Below, in pieces: positions 22,380 through 40,300 of a stretch of 64,000 nucleotides of DNA (position 1 is its first letter; every line of letters starts with the position of its first letter). The notes under the pieces are model-generated. The model was given only the letters and a program-made list of their open reading frames with translations, did not search any database and was not told where the DNA came from. The position numbers and the translations under genes were made by a program. The stretch spans positions 19,408,501 to 19,472,500 of the forward strand of contig NC_088311.1 of assembly GCF_910592395.1 (NCBI RefSeq), in the 5' to 3' direction. Source of the stretch: Lineus longissimus. Taxonomy: Eukaryota > Nemertea > Pilidiophora > Heteronemertea > Lineidae.

Positions 22380-22700
22380 GGTGCTGAAAGCACCTGGCAA
22401 GAATAGCCACACCCATCAAGACATGAACAGAAGAGAGACAACCACCATGCCTTATCTGAAAAATAGGCCACTGCAGACTTAAAACCTACCTCAAGAGGAT
22501 GGACATGGCCGAATCTAGAAGGTTCCAGTGCAAGATACCAGATCAGACACAAGAGCATGTGCTCCAAATCGCCCTCTCACCGAGATTTGTCCACAAGGCC
22601 GAACAATACAACAATGGAGACAAAGCCATGGCTAGGGATCAAGGAAGCAAAAAGACCACGGCCAGGTGTTGGAGACATAGACCTGGTTTGGTAGTATCAC
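22380..22700 (+). mobile_element. LINE C-terminal tail fragment (sense), abuts tandem array
   Basis: The piece reads ...GHCRLKTYLKRMDMAESRRF... and then DQTQEHVLQ. It continues to a 3' end near CATAGACCTGGTTTGGTAGT. It is the same family as 24890-25325 and 26215-26700. The GGAGACTGAATATCTGG array starts about 40 bases after its end. Confidence 0.6.
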
Positions 22701-22734
22701 CATAAAGGAAAAGCAAACGTAATGGAGACCTAAC

Positions 22735-24830
22735 TGCCACACCCAGTTTCTATGGAGACTGAATATCTGTCCTCACCCAATTGTGAACGTAATCACAACC
22801 AAATGAATTCCATGGAGACTGAAATATCTGGTGTATTCACAATGTTAGCCTTATCACAACTGAATTTCCATATGGAAACTGAGTGCCTTGGTAGTATCTT
22901 CACCAAATCATTAATGCTATCACAACCAACTAAATCCCTATGGTCCCTGAATATCTAGCTAGTGTTCTTGCCTAATTATCAATATCATCATAGCCAATTG
23001 GTGAACTGATTCCATGTAGAAACTAGATAACTAACGGGCATTGTCACTGTGTAATCTGAATTTGGGTGTCCTCGCTTGATCCTCCCACCCAATCTCAACA
23101 GAGACTGAATATCTGTCCTCACCCAATTGTTATTATCGTCACAACCACCTACATCCCTAAGGAGACAGAGTAGCTCGTCTCCTCAATCCCTAATCGCCAT
23201 ACCCAGTCCTCATGGAGACCAAATATGTGGCATCCTCGACTAACTCTGTCCCTATGGAGACTGAATATCTCGTGTCCTCTGGCTCCCCTAATTAGTACAC
23301 CCAGTCCTTATGAAAACTGAACGTCTGGTGCCCTTACCTAATTGTCACACCCGGTCTCTATGGTGACTGAATGTGTCCTCACCAAGAAGGCACACCATTT
23401 TCTTATTGAGACTGGATATATGGTGTCTTCGCCCGAATGTCACAGCCAGTCAGTTGTCTGGTGCTCTGCCTTATTGTCACAACTGGTCTCTAGGGAAACT
23501 GAATATATATCTGGAGTCCTCGCCCAATTGTCACACCCATTCGTCCTTGTGGAGATTACAGCAGCCCAGCACCTGTCTGAGTCAAAAGCCGAGAATGACA
23601 GCATTGTCATACTGACGGAATTCATGTCCACTGTACAATCACTAAATATATTGCATCCTCGACTAACCCTGTCCCTATGGAGACTGAATATCTCGTGTCC
23701 TCTGGCTCCCCTAATTAGTACACCCAGGCCTTATGAAAACTGAACGTCTGGTGCCCTCACCTAATTGTCACACCTGGTCTCTATGGAGACTGAATATCTC
23801 GTGTCCTCTGGCTCCCCTAATTAGTACACCCAGTCCTTATGAAAACTGAACGTCTGGTGCCCTCACCTAATTGTCACACCCGGTCTCTATGGAGACTGAA
23901 TATCTGGTGTCCTCACCAAGAAGGCACACAATTTCCTTATTGAGACTGGATATTTGGTGTCTTCGCCCGAATGTCACAGCCAGTCAGTTGTCTGGTGCTC
24001 TGCCTTATTGTCACAACCGGTCTCTAGGGAAACTGGATATCTGGTGTCCTCGCCCAATCGTCACACCCAGTCGTCCTTATGGAGATTACAGCAGCCCAGC
24101 ACCTGCCTGAGTCAAAAGCCGAGAATGACAGCGTTTTCATACTGACGGAATTCATGTCCACTGTACAATCACTAAATATATTGCATCCTCGACTAACCCT
24201 ATCCCTATGGAGACTGAATATCTTGTCCCCTCTGGCTCCCCTTATTAATACACCAAGTTCCTATGAAAACTGAACGTCTGGTGCCCTCACCTAATTGTCA
24301 CACCCGGTCTCTATGGAGAGTGAATGTGTCCTCACCAAGAAGGCACACAATTTCCTTATTGAGACTTGATATTTGGTGTCTTCGCCCGAATGTCACAGCC
24401 AGTCAGTTGTCTGGTGCTCTGCCTTATTGTCACAACCGGTCTCTAGGGAAACTGGATATCTGGTGTCCTCGCCCAATCGTCACACCCAGTCGTCCTTGTG
24501 GAGATTACAGCAGCCCAGCACCTGCCTGAGTCAAAAGCCGAGAATGACAGCGTTGTCATACTGACGGAATTCATGTCCACTGTACAATCACTAAATATAT
24601 GGCATCCTCGACTAACCCTGTCCCTATGGAGACTGAATATCTTGTCTCCTCTGGCTCCCCTTATTAATACACCAAGTTCCTATGAAAACTGAACGTCTGG
24701 TGCCCTCACCTAATTGTCACACCCGGTCTCTATGGAGAGTGAATGTGTCCTCACCAAGAAGGCACACAATTTCCTTATTGAGACTTGATATTTGGTGTCT
24801 TCGCCCGAATGTCACTGAACATTCACTTGT
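22735..24830 (+). repeat. Degenerate tandem array A, forward part
   Basis: Units of about 50 bp are built on CTATGGAGACTGAATATCTG, GTGTCCTC and AATTGTCACACCCAGTC, with heavy divergence. From about 23240 a higher-order repeat appears. Two copies are exactly 419 bp apart (for example 23954 to 24373 and 24263 to 24682), with a related earlier copy about 537 bp upstream. Frames inside are accidental. Confidence 0.85.
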
Positions 24831-24889
24831 ATATCAGAACTCAAACTACATGTACATCATTGACACCCTCAGCCTCATGAAACTCTTCC

Positions 24890-25325
24890 AGCAGAGTCGC
24901 GAATCAATGGATCAGCTGCCAACTGTGGCGTCCTAGGAAACGACAGAGCAACTTCCCAATGATGGAAGCCAACAACATCGGGGAGAATCCAGTACCTCTT
25001 ATACAGGGTAGCAAAGGCGCTCCTAAAACAGGCCCACAAAAACACCTGGCAGGAGGGAGCCTTGAAATCAACATCCGCCTAGACCTGTACAGAAGAGAGG
25101 CGACCACCATTCGTTCACCTCAGAACAGGCCACTGCAGAGAATGAACATGGCCGAGTTCAGAAGGTGCCAGTACAAAGCACCTCATCAGACGGTAGCGCA
25201 TATGCTTCAGATCTGCCCACTCTGGGCCACATGGCCGAACAGTGCATCAATAGAGACAAATCACTGGGGATCAAGGGAGGATCAAGAGACGACAGCCAGG
25301 TTCATTAGAGACATAGGCCTGGTTT
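24890..25325 (+). mobile_element. LINE RNase H / C-terminal tail fragment (sense)
   Basis: It opens with a decayed RNase H end (ESMDQLPTVASxETTEQLPN region; compare the family pattern W-I-P-x-H-C-G-x-x-G-N-E). It continues with FRRCQYKAPHQTVAHMLQ and ICPLWATWP, then reaches the 3' end ACATAGGCCTGGTTTTC. Array A resumes at once, in the opposite orientation. Confidence 0.6.
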
Positions 25326-26010
25326 TCAGTCTCCATATAGGGATATGGAGTGACAATTATTCGAGGACACCAGATATTCAGTCTCCATTAGGACTGGGTG
25401 CGACAATTAGGCAGGGTTACCAAATATTCAGAAGTGGGTGTGACTATTTGATGAGGAAACCAACTATTTATGCTCCACAGGGGTGCGGCTGGTTGTGACA
25501 AGAGGACAGATATTCAGTCTCTGTAGGGACTGGGTATGACAATCAAGCGAGGACACCCTACATTCAGTTTCCACATATAGACGACACAAGCTATTCTGTT
25601 TTCATAGGGATTCAATTGGCTGCGGGTACATAAAAGATTGGGTGAAGACACAACAAGCCACTCAGTTTCCATGAGGAATTTAGTTGATTGTGTTTATGTT
25701 ACATTGTGGAGACTTCAAACATTTTAGTCTCCCTGGAATTCATTTGGTTGTGATTACATTCACAATTGGGTAAGGACACCAGATATTCAGTCTCCATATT
25801 GGTTGGCTGTGACAATAATGCGAGGACACCAGGTATTCACTCTCCATAGGTTGATTGTGATTATGTTAACATTGTGGAGACTTCAGACATTTCAGTCTCC
25901 CCGGAATTCGTTTGGTTGTGATTAAATTCACAATTGGGACACCAGATATTCAGTCTCCATAGGGACTAGTTGTGACAATAAGGCGAGGACATAATAAATT
26001 TCGTCTCCAA
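25326..26010 (-). repeat. Degenerate tandem array A, reversed part
   Basis: The same unit as 22735-24830 appears as its reverse complement: GAGGACACCAGATATTCAGT and CTCCAT, with GGGTGTGACAATT spacers. About 13 units are present. The switch of orientation coincides with the LINE fragment upstream. Confidence 0.8.
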
Positions 26011-26214
26011 AGAAACCGGGTGTGACAGTTAGGTCTTCCTCTTAGTGTTCGCTTTTCTTTAATGGTGATACTACCATATATGATGTCCTCGCCATGGCTG
26101 GTGTCCTCGCCTGATTGACACACCCAGTCCTCATGGAGACTGAATATATGGCATCCATGTCCAATTGTTGATGTCTTCCAAACCAACAACGTGTGGACTG
26201 AAATATCTAGTGTT

Positions 26215-26700
26215 TTCACCGAGTCATGAATCAATGGATCCCTGTCAACTGTGGCAATCCAGGAAACGACACAGCTACTTGCCAGAGTGGAAGCCAACAA
26301 CATCAGGAAGAATCAAGTACCATTCAATACAGGGAAGTGAAGACGCTTCTAAAACAGGCCCACAAAACACCTGGCAAGAAATAAGGGTGAACTTTAGAAA
26401 CAACACCCTCCTGACATGGACATCTAGAAGAGAGGCGATCACCATATTTCGTCCTCGGACAGGCCACTGCGGAATTCAAGCCCACCTTGAGAAGTTGAAC
26501 ATAACTGAGTCCGGAAGGTGCCTGTGCAACGCACCATATCAGATACCAGACCATGTGCTACTGAACTGCCCACTCTGGGACACCAAGAGACTGTCTACAT
26601 GGCCGAAAGGTACATCAGATCTCTCGGGATAAAGGCAGACGCAAGATACGACTGCAAGCTTTATGGAGTCATAGGCCTGGTTTTGTAATATAGCCATAAA
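26215..26700 (+). mobile_element. LINE RNase H / C-terminal tail fragment (sense)
   Basis: A decayed RNase H end reads NQWIPVNCGNPGNDTAT (pattern W-I-P-x-H-C-G-x-x-G-N-E-x-A-D). A spacer containing LLKQAHKTP follows, then CLCNAPYQIPDHVLLNCPLW. The 3' end is near CATAGGCCTGGTTTTGTAAT. It is the longest of the five related tails. Array A follows directly. Confidence 0.7.
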
Positions 26701-26719
26701 ATGATGCCGAACACCAAGA

Positions 26720-27600
26720 AGAAAACTTAATTGTCATACTCGATCCCTATGGAGACAAGGGGTGATATGAATAAAAACTAACAAATGCTTTTACTTAAAT
26801 TTTGTACAGAAACGACTAGTGTAAATGTACGTGGAGTTTTAGAAAAAAGCATTTGCTGGTCTTTATTCATATTGCCTCACTGTCGCAACCAGTTCCAATG
26901 GAGACGTCCTTGGATGTTATTGTTATCACAACTAACTGACTGATGGAGACTGAATTTCTGCTGTCCTCACCTCACTTTCCTTCCCAGTCCCAATGGAGAC
27001 CTCCTTAGCCAAATGTTATTGTTATCACATTTAACTGACTCCCTATGGAGACGGAATATCCGTCCCCACCTAACTGTCCTTTAGAGGCTGAGTGCCTGGT
27101 GTCATGTTAATATTGTCGCATGAGTGCCTGGTGTCTTGTTAATATTGTCACAACCAGTCACATACTTTTGGAGACCGTGTGCCTGGTGTCATCACCCAAT
27201 TTTTTATACTTTCACAACCAATCTCATCCCTTTGGAGACTGAATGGTGTCCTTGTCTTGTTGATATTGTCACAACCGGTCACATACTCTTGGAGACCGAG
27301 TGCCTGGTGTCTTTACCCAATTGCTGACACTGTCACAACCAATCTCATCCCTTAAGAGGCTGAGTACCTGGTGTCTTGTTAATATTGTCACAACCATTCA
27401 CATTCTTTCAGAGACCGAGTCCTTGGTGTCTTCACCCAATTATTTATATTGTCACAACCGGTGGCATCCCCGAATGCCTGTTGTCTTCACCCAAATTATA
27501 ACACTGCCACAACAACTCTCATCCCTTTGGAGACATAACAGTGTCCTTGCCATGTGAATATAATCACAACTGGATGAATCAATGTGAAGACTGAGCTGCT
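26720..27600 (+). repeat. Degenerate tandem array A, third part
   Basis: GGAGAC(T/C)GAGTGCCTGGTGTC and (A)TATTGTCACAACC units of 50-65 bp run in forward orientation. They are more divergent than the first part. A MITE (26759-26877) interrupts the array near its start. Confidence 0.75.
26759..26877. mobile_element. Fold-back MITE (ACTAGCAAATGCTTTTACTT family), copy 2
   Basis: GGTGATATGAATAAAAACTA on the left and CTGGTCTTTATTCATATTGC on the right are inverted repeats, with matching AAATGCTTTTACTT / AAAGCATTTGC inner arms. About 118 bp, inserted in array A. Confidence 0.85.
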
Positions 27601-27699
27601 GGTTTAATAATAATGTGATCAGGCGAGTCAAACCCCGTTGCCAATATCGATTTTGACTCCCCCATATTTGCTCTCAAGCCTCATTGCCTTGCACACCAC

Positions 27700-27825
27700 A
27701 GGTGTAACTGTATTAAACTCAAGCTTTATTGCTTTGCAAACCAGTGACGTAACTGTAACCATGCATTGAAACTCCAGCCTTATTGCTTTGCAAACCAGTG
27801 ACGTAACTGTAACCATGCATTGAAT
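27700..27825. repeat. Tandem duplication of about 60 bp
   Basis: TTATTGCTTTGCAAACCAGT followed by GACGTAACTGTAACCATGCATTGAA occurs twice in tandem (27727 and 27780 regions), with a third more divergent unit upstream near 27690. Confidence 0.75.
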
Positions 27826-28085
27826 TATCCAACATTCGGAATCCTGTGAAGATAACGACCAAACAATTCGTTATTAGACACCATCATGATTTGATTTATT
27901 GCAAATATATATATCATTATCTAACAAAATACCTAAATTACCAGTATACCAGTATACAAACGAGCACATATAACATCCCTCTAATGTTTTAGAACAAATA
28001 ATCAAATTGTACAAAGCCCTATAAGGACTTTCAGCAGTTTTTGATTTAACATCCATTTGTAAATGTGTTGTCTGTGTGGTCTCAC

Positions 28086-28202
28086 AGGAATTTGAGACAA
28101 AAAGTGCTAATTACAAGAAATTAATAAATTCCAGAGATGGGGTAGGACAGTACCTCTGGAATTTTTTAATTTCGTGTAATAGCACTTTTTGCCTCAAATC
28201 AA
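28086..28202. mobile_element. Fold-back element (AAAAAGTGCTAATTACA arms)
   Basis: TTTGAGACAAAAAGTGCTAA continues to ATTCCAGAG and is mirrored by CTCTGGAATTTTTTAATTTC through AGCACTTTTTGCCTCAAA. The arms are about 46 bases with a 20-base loop. It is intergenic. Confidence 0.8.
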
Positions 28203-28635
28203 TGTGCATGGTCTGGAGTTCATAAGCATAAACTACTGGTGAGTTGTCTTTGAGTAGGGTTTTTAATGATCCTTGCTTGAAAAATATTCAACCAGTTCTT
28301 TGCGCTCCAGAGCCCAAATAATGCAGGCTAAACATTTACCAATGGACTATAGAGAATTAAACAATTTCATGAAATTGTCAATCGGATCTCAGTGAAAAAA
28401 ATCATCATCAGTGCAACGAGCGACAAAATCAAACTTTTTAAAAATCTTTTGCATGTCGTAGCAATGACTGATTCTAGTCACATGCATCTTGGGCGACCAC
28501 GCAGACTGGCGTTTTTTGTCACATTTGACATTTCATCGAACATTCATTCAAATACTGACTCAATCATCAATTAAAAATAATCTTTGGTATGAATTCAAAC
28601 TTTCCCTTGTACAAAACAATATAAAAATTCACCAA

Positions 28636-28802
28636 TTTTGTGACCCGTCACAGCAAAACGAAGATGTGCCTGAATGACACCAGGAGATAAAATTCATGTA
28701 CTCAGATTTCACAAAAAGTATTCAACAGTGAAATGAACACCCAGTCCGTCTCAACGTGTCAAGCTAAGAGCCACATGCACCTGGTTTCGCTGTGACAGGT
28801 CA
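28636..28802 (+). mobile_element. Short TIR element (CAGATTTCACAAAA family), copy 2
   Basis: The left end TGTGACCCGTCACAGCAAAA and the right end GGTTTCGCTGTGACAGGTCA are inverted repeats. The inside has ACTCAGATTTCACAAAAAGT, shared with 14195-14348. About 165 bp with no coding capacity. Confidence 0.7.
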
Positions 28803-30127
28803 AAATTTAACATTTCACACTCTGTTTTATTTACGGGTGAATGAGGTGATTATGGCAAAAAAAATTCAATCTAATTATCAATTAACTAATAATCTCTTGC
28901 ATATGGCCATATTCTGTTTTGCCATATTCCCAATAAATGATAAAATGATAGATACAAGTGAATCACAACCACCCGTTTACATCACTGGGCAAGAATTGAA
29001 TAGATATTTACATAATCAAGAAAAATACAATTCATGCAATGGCTATATACTTCATGTATAACAGAAATATTGCAAACCATGGAATTTCCCTTGGAAACAC
29101 ATACACACTGAAAATATCCATATAATAGGTTTGCATTTTTTTTGGCTGTTTTTGTTGATAGTATAAAATGAATGAAACTCAAAGGGGGACCATAGGCAAG
29201 AGCTCGGAGGTCAAATCAGTGTCATCAGGTGACTCCTATTCACATTCTGCACCATCAGAGGTATTCCGTTCGTTACCTCCCCTCACTGGTGTGACAAAGT
29301 CCAGGTCGGCGGAGTGGATCCAAAGCTTGAGGGTCAAGATGCCTATGCAGAGTTAGGGAACAAGGTCATGTTCAATTGAGCAAAAGATATACTCCATGTA
29401 CAAACATGAATACTTGGTGGTGTGAGAGACCCCTATCGGTGACTTCATGTACCTAAATCTGACCTAACAAGCTCATGCCTCTAGGTTCCGTTTAAAATTC
29501 ACTGATTTTGCCACTCCCCCAATTTTTGTAAGATAAGAAGTACTGAAATAAAACTTTCTTTTTTAATATCCAAAAATTGTTCATGCAAGAAGCCTGACTT
29601 AAAATCAAAATACAACTCTTTTATGATTTAGCTGAAAATGGTCAATAAACCAAAAAAATAGCAGCAGCAAAAGGGTTTAGCAATAAAAACATTCAGATTT
29701 ACAGCAAATATTTTTGTCCGGAAGGAATGTGTCATATTATCTAAAATCAGGAATGCTCCGATATGGTACATTGGTCTAGATTCACGGTAGTACAATAATC
29801 ATTAAAACAATTTATAGGCACGGGCTACACACTTATCTATTAGGCCTCACTTGTAACTCAGGAATACAAGATATGGAAAAAACAACAACTGCAGACACTC
29901 GATGTACACACCTAAATGGTGTGTGTATGGTGTATAAGAGGCCTGCTTCTCTGATGACTTGATCAGAACCATAAGTTTATGCATTTTGTTGTTTTATAAT
30001 GACGACGACGTGTTTGTTATCAAAGAAATTAAAGGCAGAGTGTCTCAAGATATGCCAGGTCAGCACTAATGAACTTTACACCGTTAATGTCTTGGAAATT
30101 TGTAAAGATCAAAAGTGCTGACACAGC
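28803..30127. other. Intergenic, possible SGK3 3' UTR; no gene seen
   Basis: This AT-rich region may include the 3' UTR of the minus-strand SGK3 gene. A plus-strand 62-codon frame at 29168-29356 lies in a locally GC-richer island, but no family, splice sites or start context support it. Nothing else was recognised. Confidence 0.35.
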
Positions 30128-30430
30128 ATTTTACAGCAACGGTGGCAGAGTGGCTCTGGTGTCTGACTAGTGGTCCCTGGTTCAATCTCCACTGTTGGCA
30201 AGAGACTCTTGGCAGGTCGCTTTACTCACATGCCTTACTCCACCAAGGTGTATAAATGCTCCGTGTACCAGTTGAAAATGCTCAACCCGCGTTGCAGCTT
30301 GGACTGAGCAGTCCATCTGGGTTCTATTGAAATGTTTCAGGACAGAACAGGAGTAAATGTTAAGCACTTTGAGAACATAGTTTATCATAAAGCGCTTCAA
30401 GAACTTACATGTCTTATTATCTTCAGACAC
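30128..30430 (+). mobile_element. tRNA-derived SINE
   Basis: The head has an A-box-like GGTGGCAGAGTGGCTCTGG and a B-box-like CCTGGTTCAATCTCC with about the expected spacing. A body and then a tail with AAGCACTTTGAGAACATAGT and AAAGCGCTTCAAG follow, the kind of tail seen in widespread animal SINEs. It lies just downstream of SGK3 (which is on the other strand). Confidence 0.65.
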
Positions 30431-30521
30431 TCCTGCTTTAACAAAATATGGCCTACGCACTTTGAACGGGAAAATACAGACAAGCCCCTTGAATCTATTT
30501 ACAGAGAGCCAATCAAATCAA

Positions 30522-36396
<5,875 letters not shown>

Positions 36397-37168
36397 GATT
36401 CCAGTGCCCGAGTGAAGTGGAACATTGGATCAGTCTGCAAAGAGAAAGGGAAAACAGGAGGAAAACGTGATGCCTCATTCATGTCAATTTGAAATACGAG
36501 GCCTTCTTGACCCTTGCACCATCTGAACAAGAGATTTTATGATTAGTCCTTAGTGAAAGGAACACTACATCAGCATTAGCAGTGCACTTGGATGTGTTAT
36601 AATCGTTAGGGAATATTCTCGACTACTTAAACATCCAGAGGAAGAGTCCGTCACAAGCTACTCATCTTTCTCATTTGAGGGGTAATCTAGCTTGTTTTGA
36701 TAGAAATAACCACCCTTTGCCGGCCCTTTCTATGGGAGTGCCCCCTGGGCAGGCCATGCACCTACCTGTGGAAGTAGTCAGGCCTATGCGGTGGTCTGAT
36801 TCTATTCTGACCAAAATTAACAGACAAAATAAATAATGAGAAAGCTACCTTAGTTTTAGAGAACTTTTTGTTGGATCAGTGTTTCTGGTTTCTGTGCAAA
36901 CTCTCTATCTCATGGATCACACTCCTCCTAGCCTATTCATTCTAAACATGTATATATAAACTGAGTGAGTTGGGCAGGCCTGCGTAGGTCGATATATCGA
37001 ATGCTTTATCAGTCAATGATAGGGTATTTGTGTATTCATGTCCTACTACCCCAGTTAACTGATCCGCCCACCTCAAGTACCTGCTCAAGTACTGGTATAC
37101 AATGTATAGTGCTAAAAATAAACATCCACATGTTAGTTGTGTACAACTCCGCCTGACTTTGAAGATCA

Positions 37169-37176
37169 TGACGTCA
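37169..37176. promoter_or_regulatory. Palindromic CRE (TGACGTCA)
   Basis: A perfect TGACGTCA, the CREB/ATF consensus, lies 183 bases upstream of the IFT172 start codon. It is 7 bases from the X-box-like site. The match is exact, but function is inferred. Confidence 0.5.
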
Positions 37177-37182
37177 CCACAA

Positions 37183-37196
37183 GTCACTACGGGAAC
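37183..37196 (+). promoter_or_regulatory. Candidate RFX X-box upstream of IFT172
   Basis: GTCACTACGGGAAC fits the RFX X-box pattern GTHNYYATRRNAAC at every position but one (C in place of the central T). It ends 162 bases before the IFT172 ATG. X-boxes at this distance drive many ciliary genes, including IFT genes, in animals. Confidence 0.5.
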
Positions 37197-37358
37197 TGTA
37201 CGAGAAAATATACCGGTAAACATTCCATTCCATTTTTGACGTTTGGAGATTTGTGGTGGCTGTAAAAAGCCTTTTTTCATGATTGAAAAAGGAGATTTTG
37301 AAAAAAATTGTGATTGGTCATAAAGTTCATATATCAGAGAACACATGTACCTAAAACT

Positions 37359-40300
37359 ATGCAGCTGAAGCATATGAAAACGCTGCTAGCACCGCAGGTA
37401 GGTGGAAAAGTTTACTGAAGTCCAAAGTCACCAGTGCAAATGTACATGCCAAGTGTAGTGTAGACAGAATGTATAGTTGGTTTTAGTTTGTGATCAGCTT
37501 TTAGCAGGCCCCTAGCTATGACTTTATGCGAAGAAATCTGTCCTGTAAGATGGCGTCATCAAGCAGAAGGTAGTGGCTGCATCATGTGGCGACTGGCGTG
37601 ATACCATGTATGATCAGCGTTATCTTTAGTTAGGATTGTCCTCGCTTCTCTCTGAATTACCATCATCTCGATATTTTGTCTTTTCAGGATGGTGCAAATA
37701 AAATCACAGCCATGGCCTGGTCGGCTAACAATGGGAAGCTGGCTGTCTGTACAGCAGACCGAGTGGTGCTGCTTTATGATGAGCATGGCGAGAAACGAGA
37801 TAAGTTCTCAACAAAACCTGCAGACGCTAAGGTATGCTAATTGAACAAGCCCTGAAAAATTTATAATTCCCTCATTGAGTGTTCCTCCTTGGTGGTTCGT
37901 ACCTGAGGTTGAGCATTGCTCCTCAAAAAAATTTCACCAAATACCAGGTATCACACCACGGAAGCTAGATTTCAAAGATTACTGAGTGAATATGGGTAAT
38001 TTTTTGCTGAATTTGTCTGAGGAAATGCTTTTCTGTTCAATAATAATATCATGGTTAGAATAAAACTCTGCTGAGTGTCACATGGAAAGTATTTGTCAGA
38101 CATATAAAATTCCATTTTCTCATTTAAGTATGGAAAGAAGAGTTACACAGTGAAAGGCCTGGCTTTTTCACCCGATTCTTCCAAAGTAGCCGTTGGACAG
38201 ACAGACAACATTGTGTTTGTTTACAAAATAGGGGACGAGTGGTTAGTATGAAACTGGTCAGCTATGGATGGTCATCCTAAACAGTGTCTACCACCAGTAT
38301 CTAGTAGCATCCAGTAAAGTTTAAAGTTGTCAAAATGAAAATTAATGGTCATCAATGAAATAAGTATGCCATTTGACACATTTCCTGAACTTTTGAACGC
38401 TAAAGAAAAATAAGTTCTTTAAATTTTTTTTCAGGGGTGATAAGAAATCCATCTGCAACAAGTTTGTCCTCCAGAGTGCTGTGACCTGTCTGGTGTGGCC
38501 AGGTGATGGTGCCATTGTTGTTGGTTTAGCTGATGGGAAGGTAAGGTGCCTGTTTTTTGGGGCTAGGGAGCGTCCATTAAGTACATAGCACGAAAATGCC
38601 AATTTTAAGACCCCCCCTCCCCCCCTGTATGCACCTTGTACGCATTGCCTCATACCCCCCTCCCCCCTGTACGAGCGTACGCTATTAGAACCTTGAATTC
38701 CCTAGCAGACGAACAGACATAGTACCTGATTTTGCTATATTGTGGCGCCACAATCGGATTGGCGTCGTATTGGCAAGTCGACTGCGCAATTTTTCTCCGA
38801 CGGCGACACGCATTACCGGGAAATTAAACGGCGCGGGTATTGCTAAAACATTGTAGTCAGGTAACATCCGAACCCAGAAGCGTATGAGTTCACACATCTT
38901 GTGAAAAACAAGTATGATTATCCAAATAAGAATAAAGAGAAGATTATTATGATAATATTTATTTTTTATTTGTTCAAAAAATGGTTCTTGGGTTGCGTAC
39001 GTACGCAAGACCATTAACCCCCCCTCCCCCCTGTACGCACAGTGTACGGATTTCATAGACAGTGCGTACGTACTTAATGGATGCTCCCCTACGGTCCAGG
39101 GCTTTTCAAATTTTACCACTAAAGACATATCACACGTTTTCTCTCAATAATGTGTTTCCACAACTGTGATGATAGTAATGTTATCTTCTTTAGGTGAGGG
39201 CTGCCAACATCAAGACCAACAAATCGTCCACTTTGTACAGTGCTGACTCCTACTGTGTATCACTCGCACCAAATCCGTCCGGGAAAGGATTCCTTTCTGG
39301 TCATGCCAACGGGGCTATTGTGAGATATTTCTTCGACGACGAAGGGTCTGGTGATTCCCAGGGGAAAGTCTGCACTCATCCTTGCCCACCATACGCCCTC
39401 GCCTGGGCGACCAACTCGATCGTTGCTGCCGGTTGTGACAAGCGGATATACGGCTACAGTCGAGAGGGACGCGTTCTTCAGCAGTTTGATTACAGCCGTG
39501 ATGAGGATGAGCATGAGTTTACGACAGCTGTTTGCAGTCCAAGTGGACAGTCTGTTGTCCTTGGAAGTTTTGACAGGTACGTCTCTGCCGTGCATTATGT
39601 TTAGCATGTTTAGTAACTTGCCCTGTGGTGAAAAGCACAATCCTATCATCTGTTTCCCTGCAGATAAAATTCGGAGATGGTCTAGTTGTTGGACAGAAGT
39701 TGACTAGTCATCCAAACCATTGGCAGGACAAGGAGAAGAATTATGTTAAAACGTGTAAAATTCTGTGCTGCTTTTCTCAGCTTGAGACAGAATTACTTGA
39801 CCAACCTAAGGCATATAACTGCAGTACTGACTGACAAGTGATGTCCTTACTAGAGAGGTGTCCTGACTAGAGAAGTCAAACTGAATGGAAACAACTTATT
39901 GGGGGCCAAATCTAGTGTCCGTTTTAGAGAGGGTGTCCTTTATAGAGAGTTGTCTGCTAAGAGAGGTTTCTCTGTAGTTTAAAACGACTTTCTTTTGAGA
40001 ATCTTGTTTTAACCAGAAGGTTCTATCAATTCTTCAGATTACGAGTATTGAACTGGAGCCCAAGGAAGAGTTGCTGGGACGAGGGGAAGTCCAAGGACAT
40101 CCCAAATCTGTACACCATTACTGCATTGGCGTGGAAGAAGGATGGATCTAGACTCGTTGCTGTAAGCTATTTGTTTGCGCTCCCGAGATATAACTATCGC
40201 TGTTTCATCCAAAGATATAAAATGATAAGTTTATGGTCAGATTTTGGTCACTAAATGATTTTTAAGTGGGGTAGGCCTCAACCCGGTAAAACCTAGAAAT

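Larger units (their letters stand above)
36435..37358. promoter_or_regulatory. Head-to-head SGK3 / IFT172 intergenic (bidirectional promoter candidate)
   Basis: The SGK3 coding exon ends at its acceptor (about 36435, minus strand) and the IFT172 ATG is at 37359. The SGK3 5' non-coding exon must lie here or beyond; one candidate donor on the minus strand (CAG|GTAGGT) puts its edge at 36766. The proximal IFT172 side contains a CRE (37169-37176) and an X-box-like site (37183-37196). No TATA box was recognised. Confidence 0.5.

Noticed and set aside
22735-27600. Many 60-130 codon frames with repeated WRLNI or LDIWCL wording
   Set aside because: They arise from array A. They are interrupted, degenerate, and present in several frames with no conserved family.
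30128-30200. A functional tRNA gene
   Set aside because: A-box-like and B-box-like motifs are present, but no cloverleaf acceptor stem can be formed and a SINE body follows.
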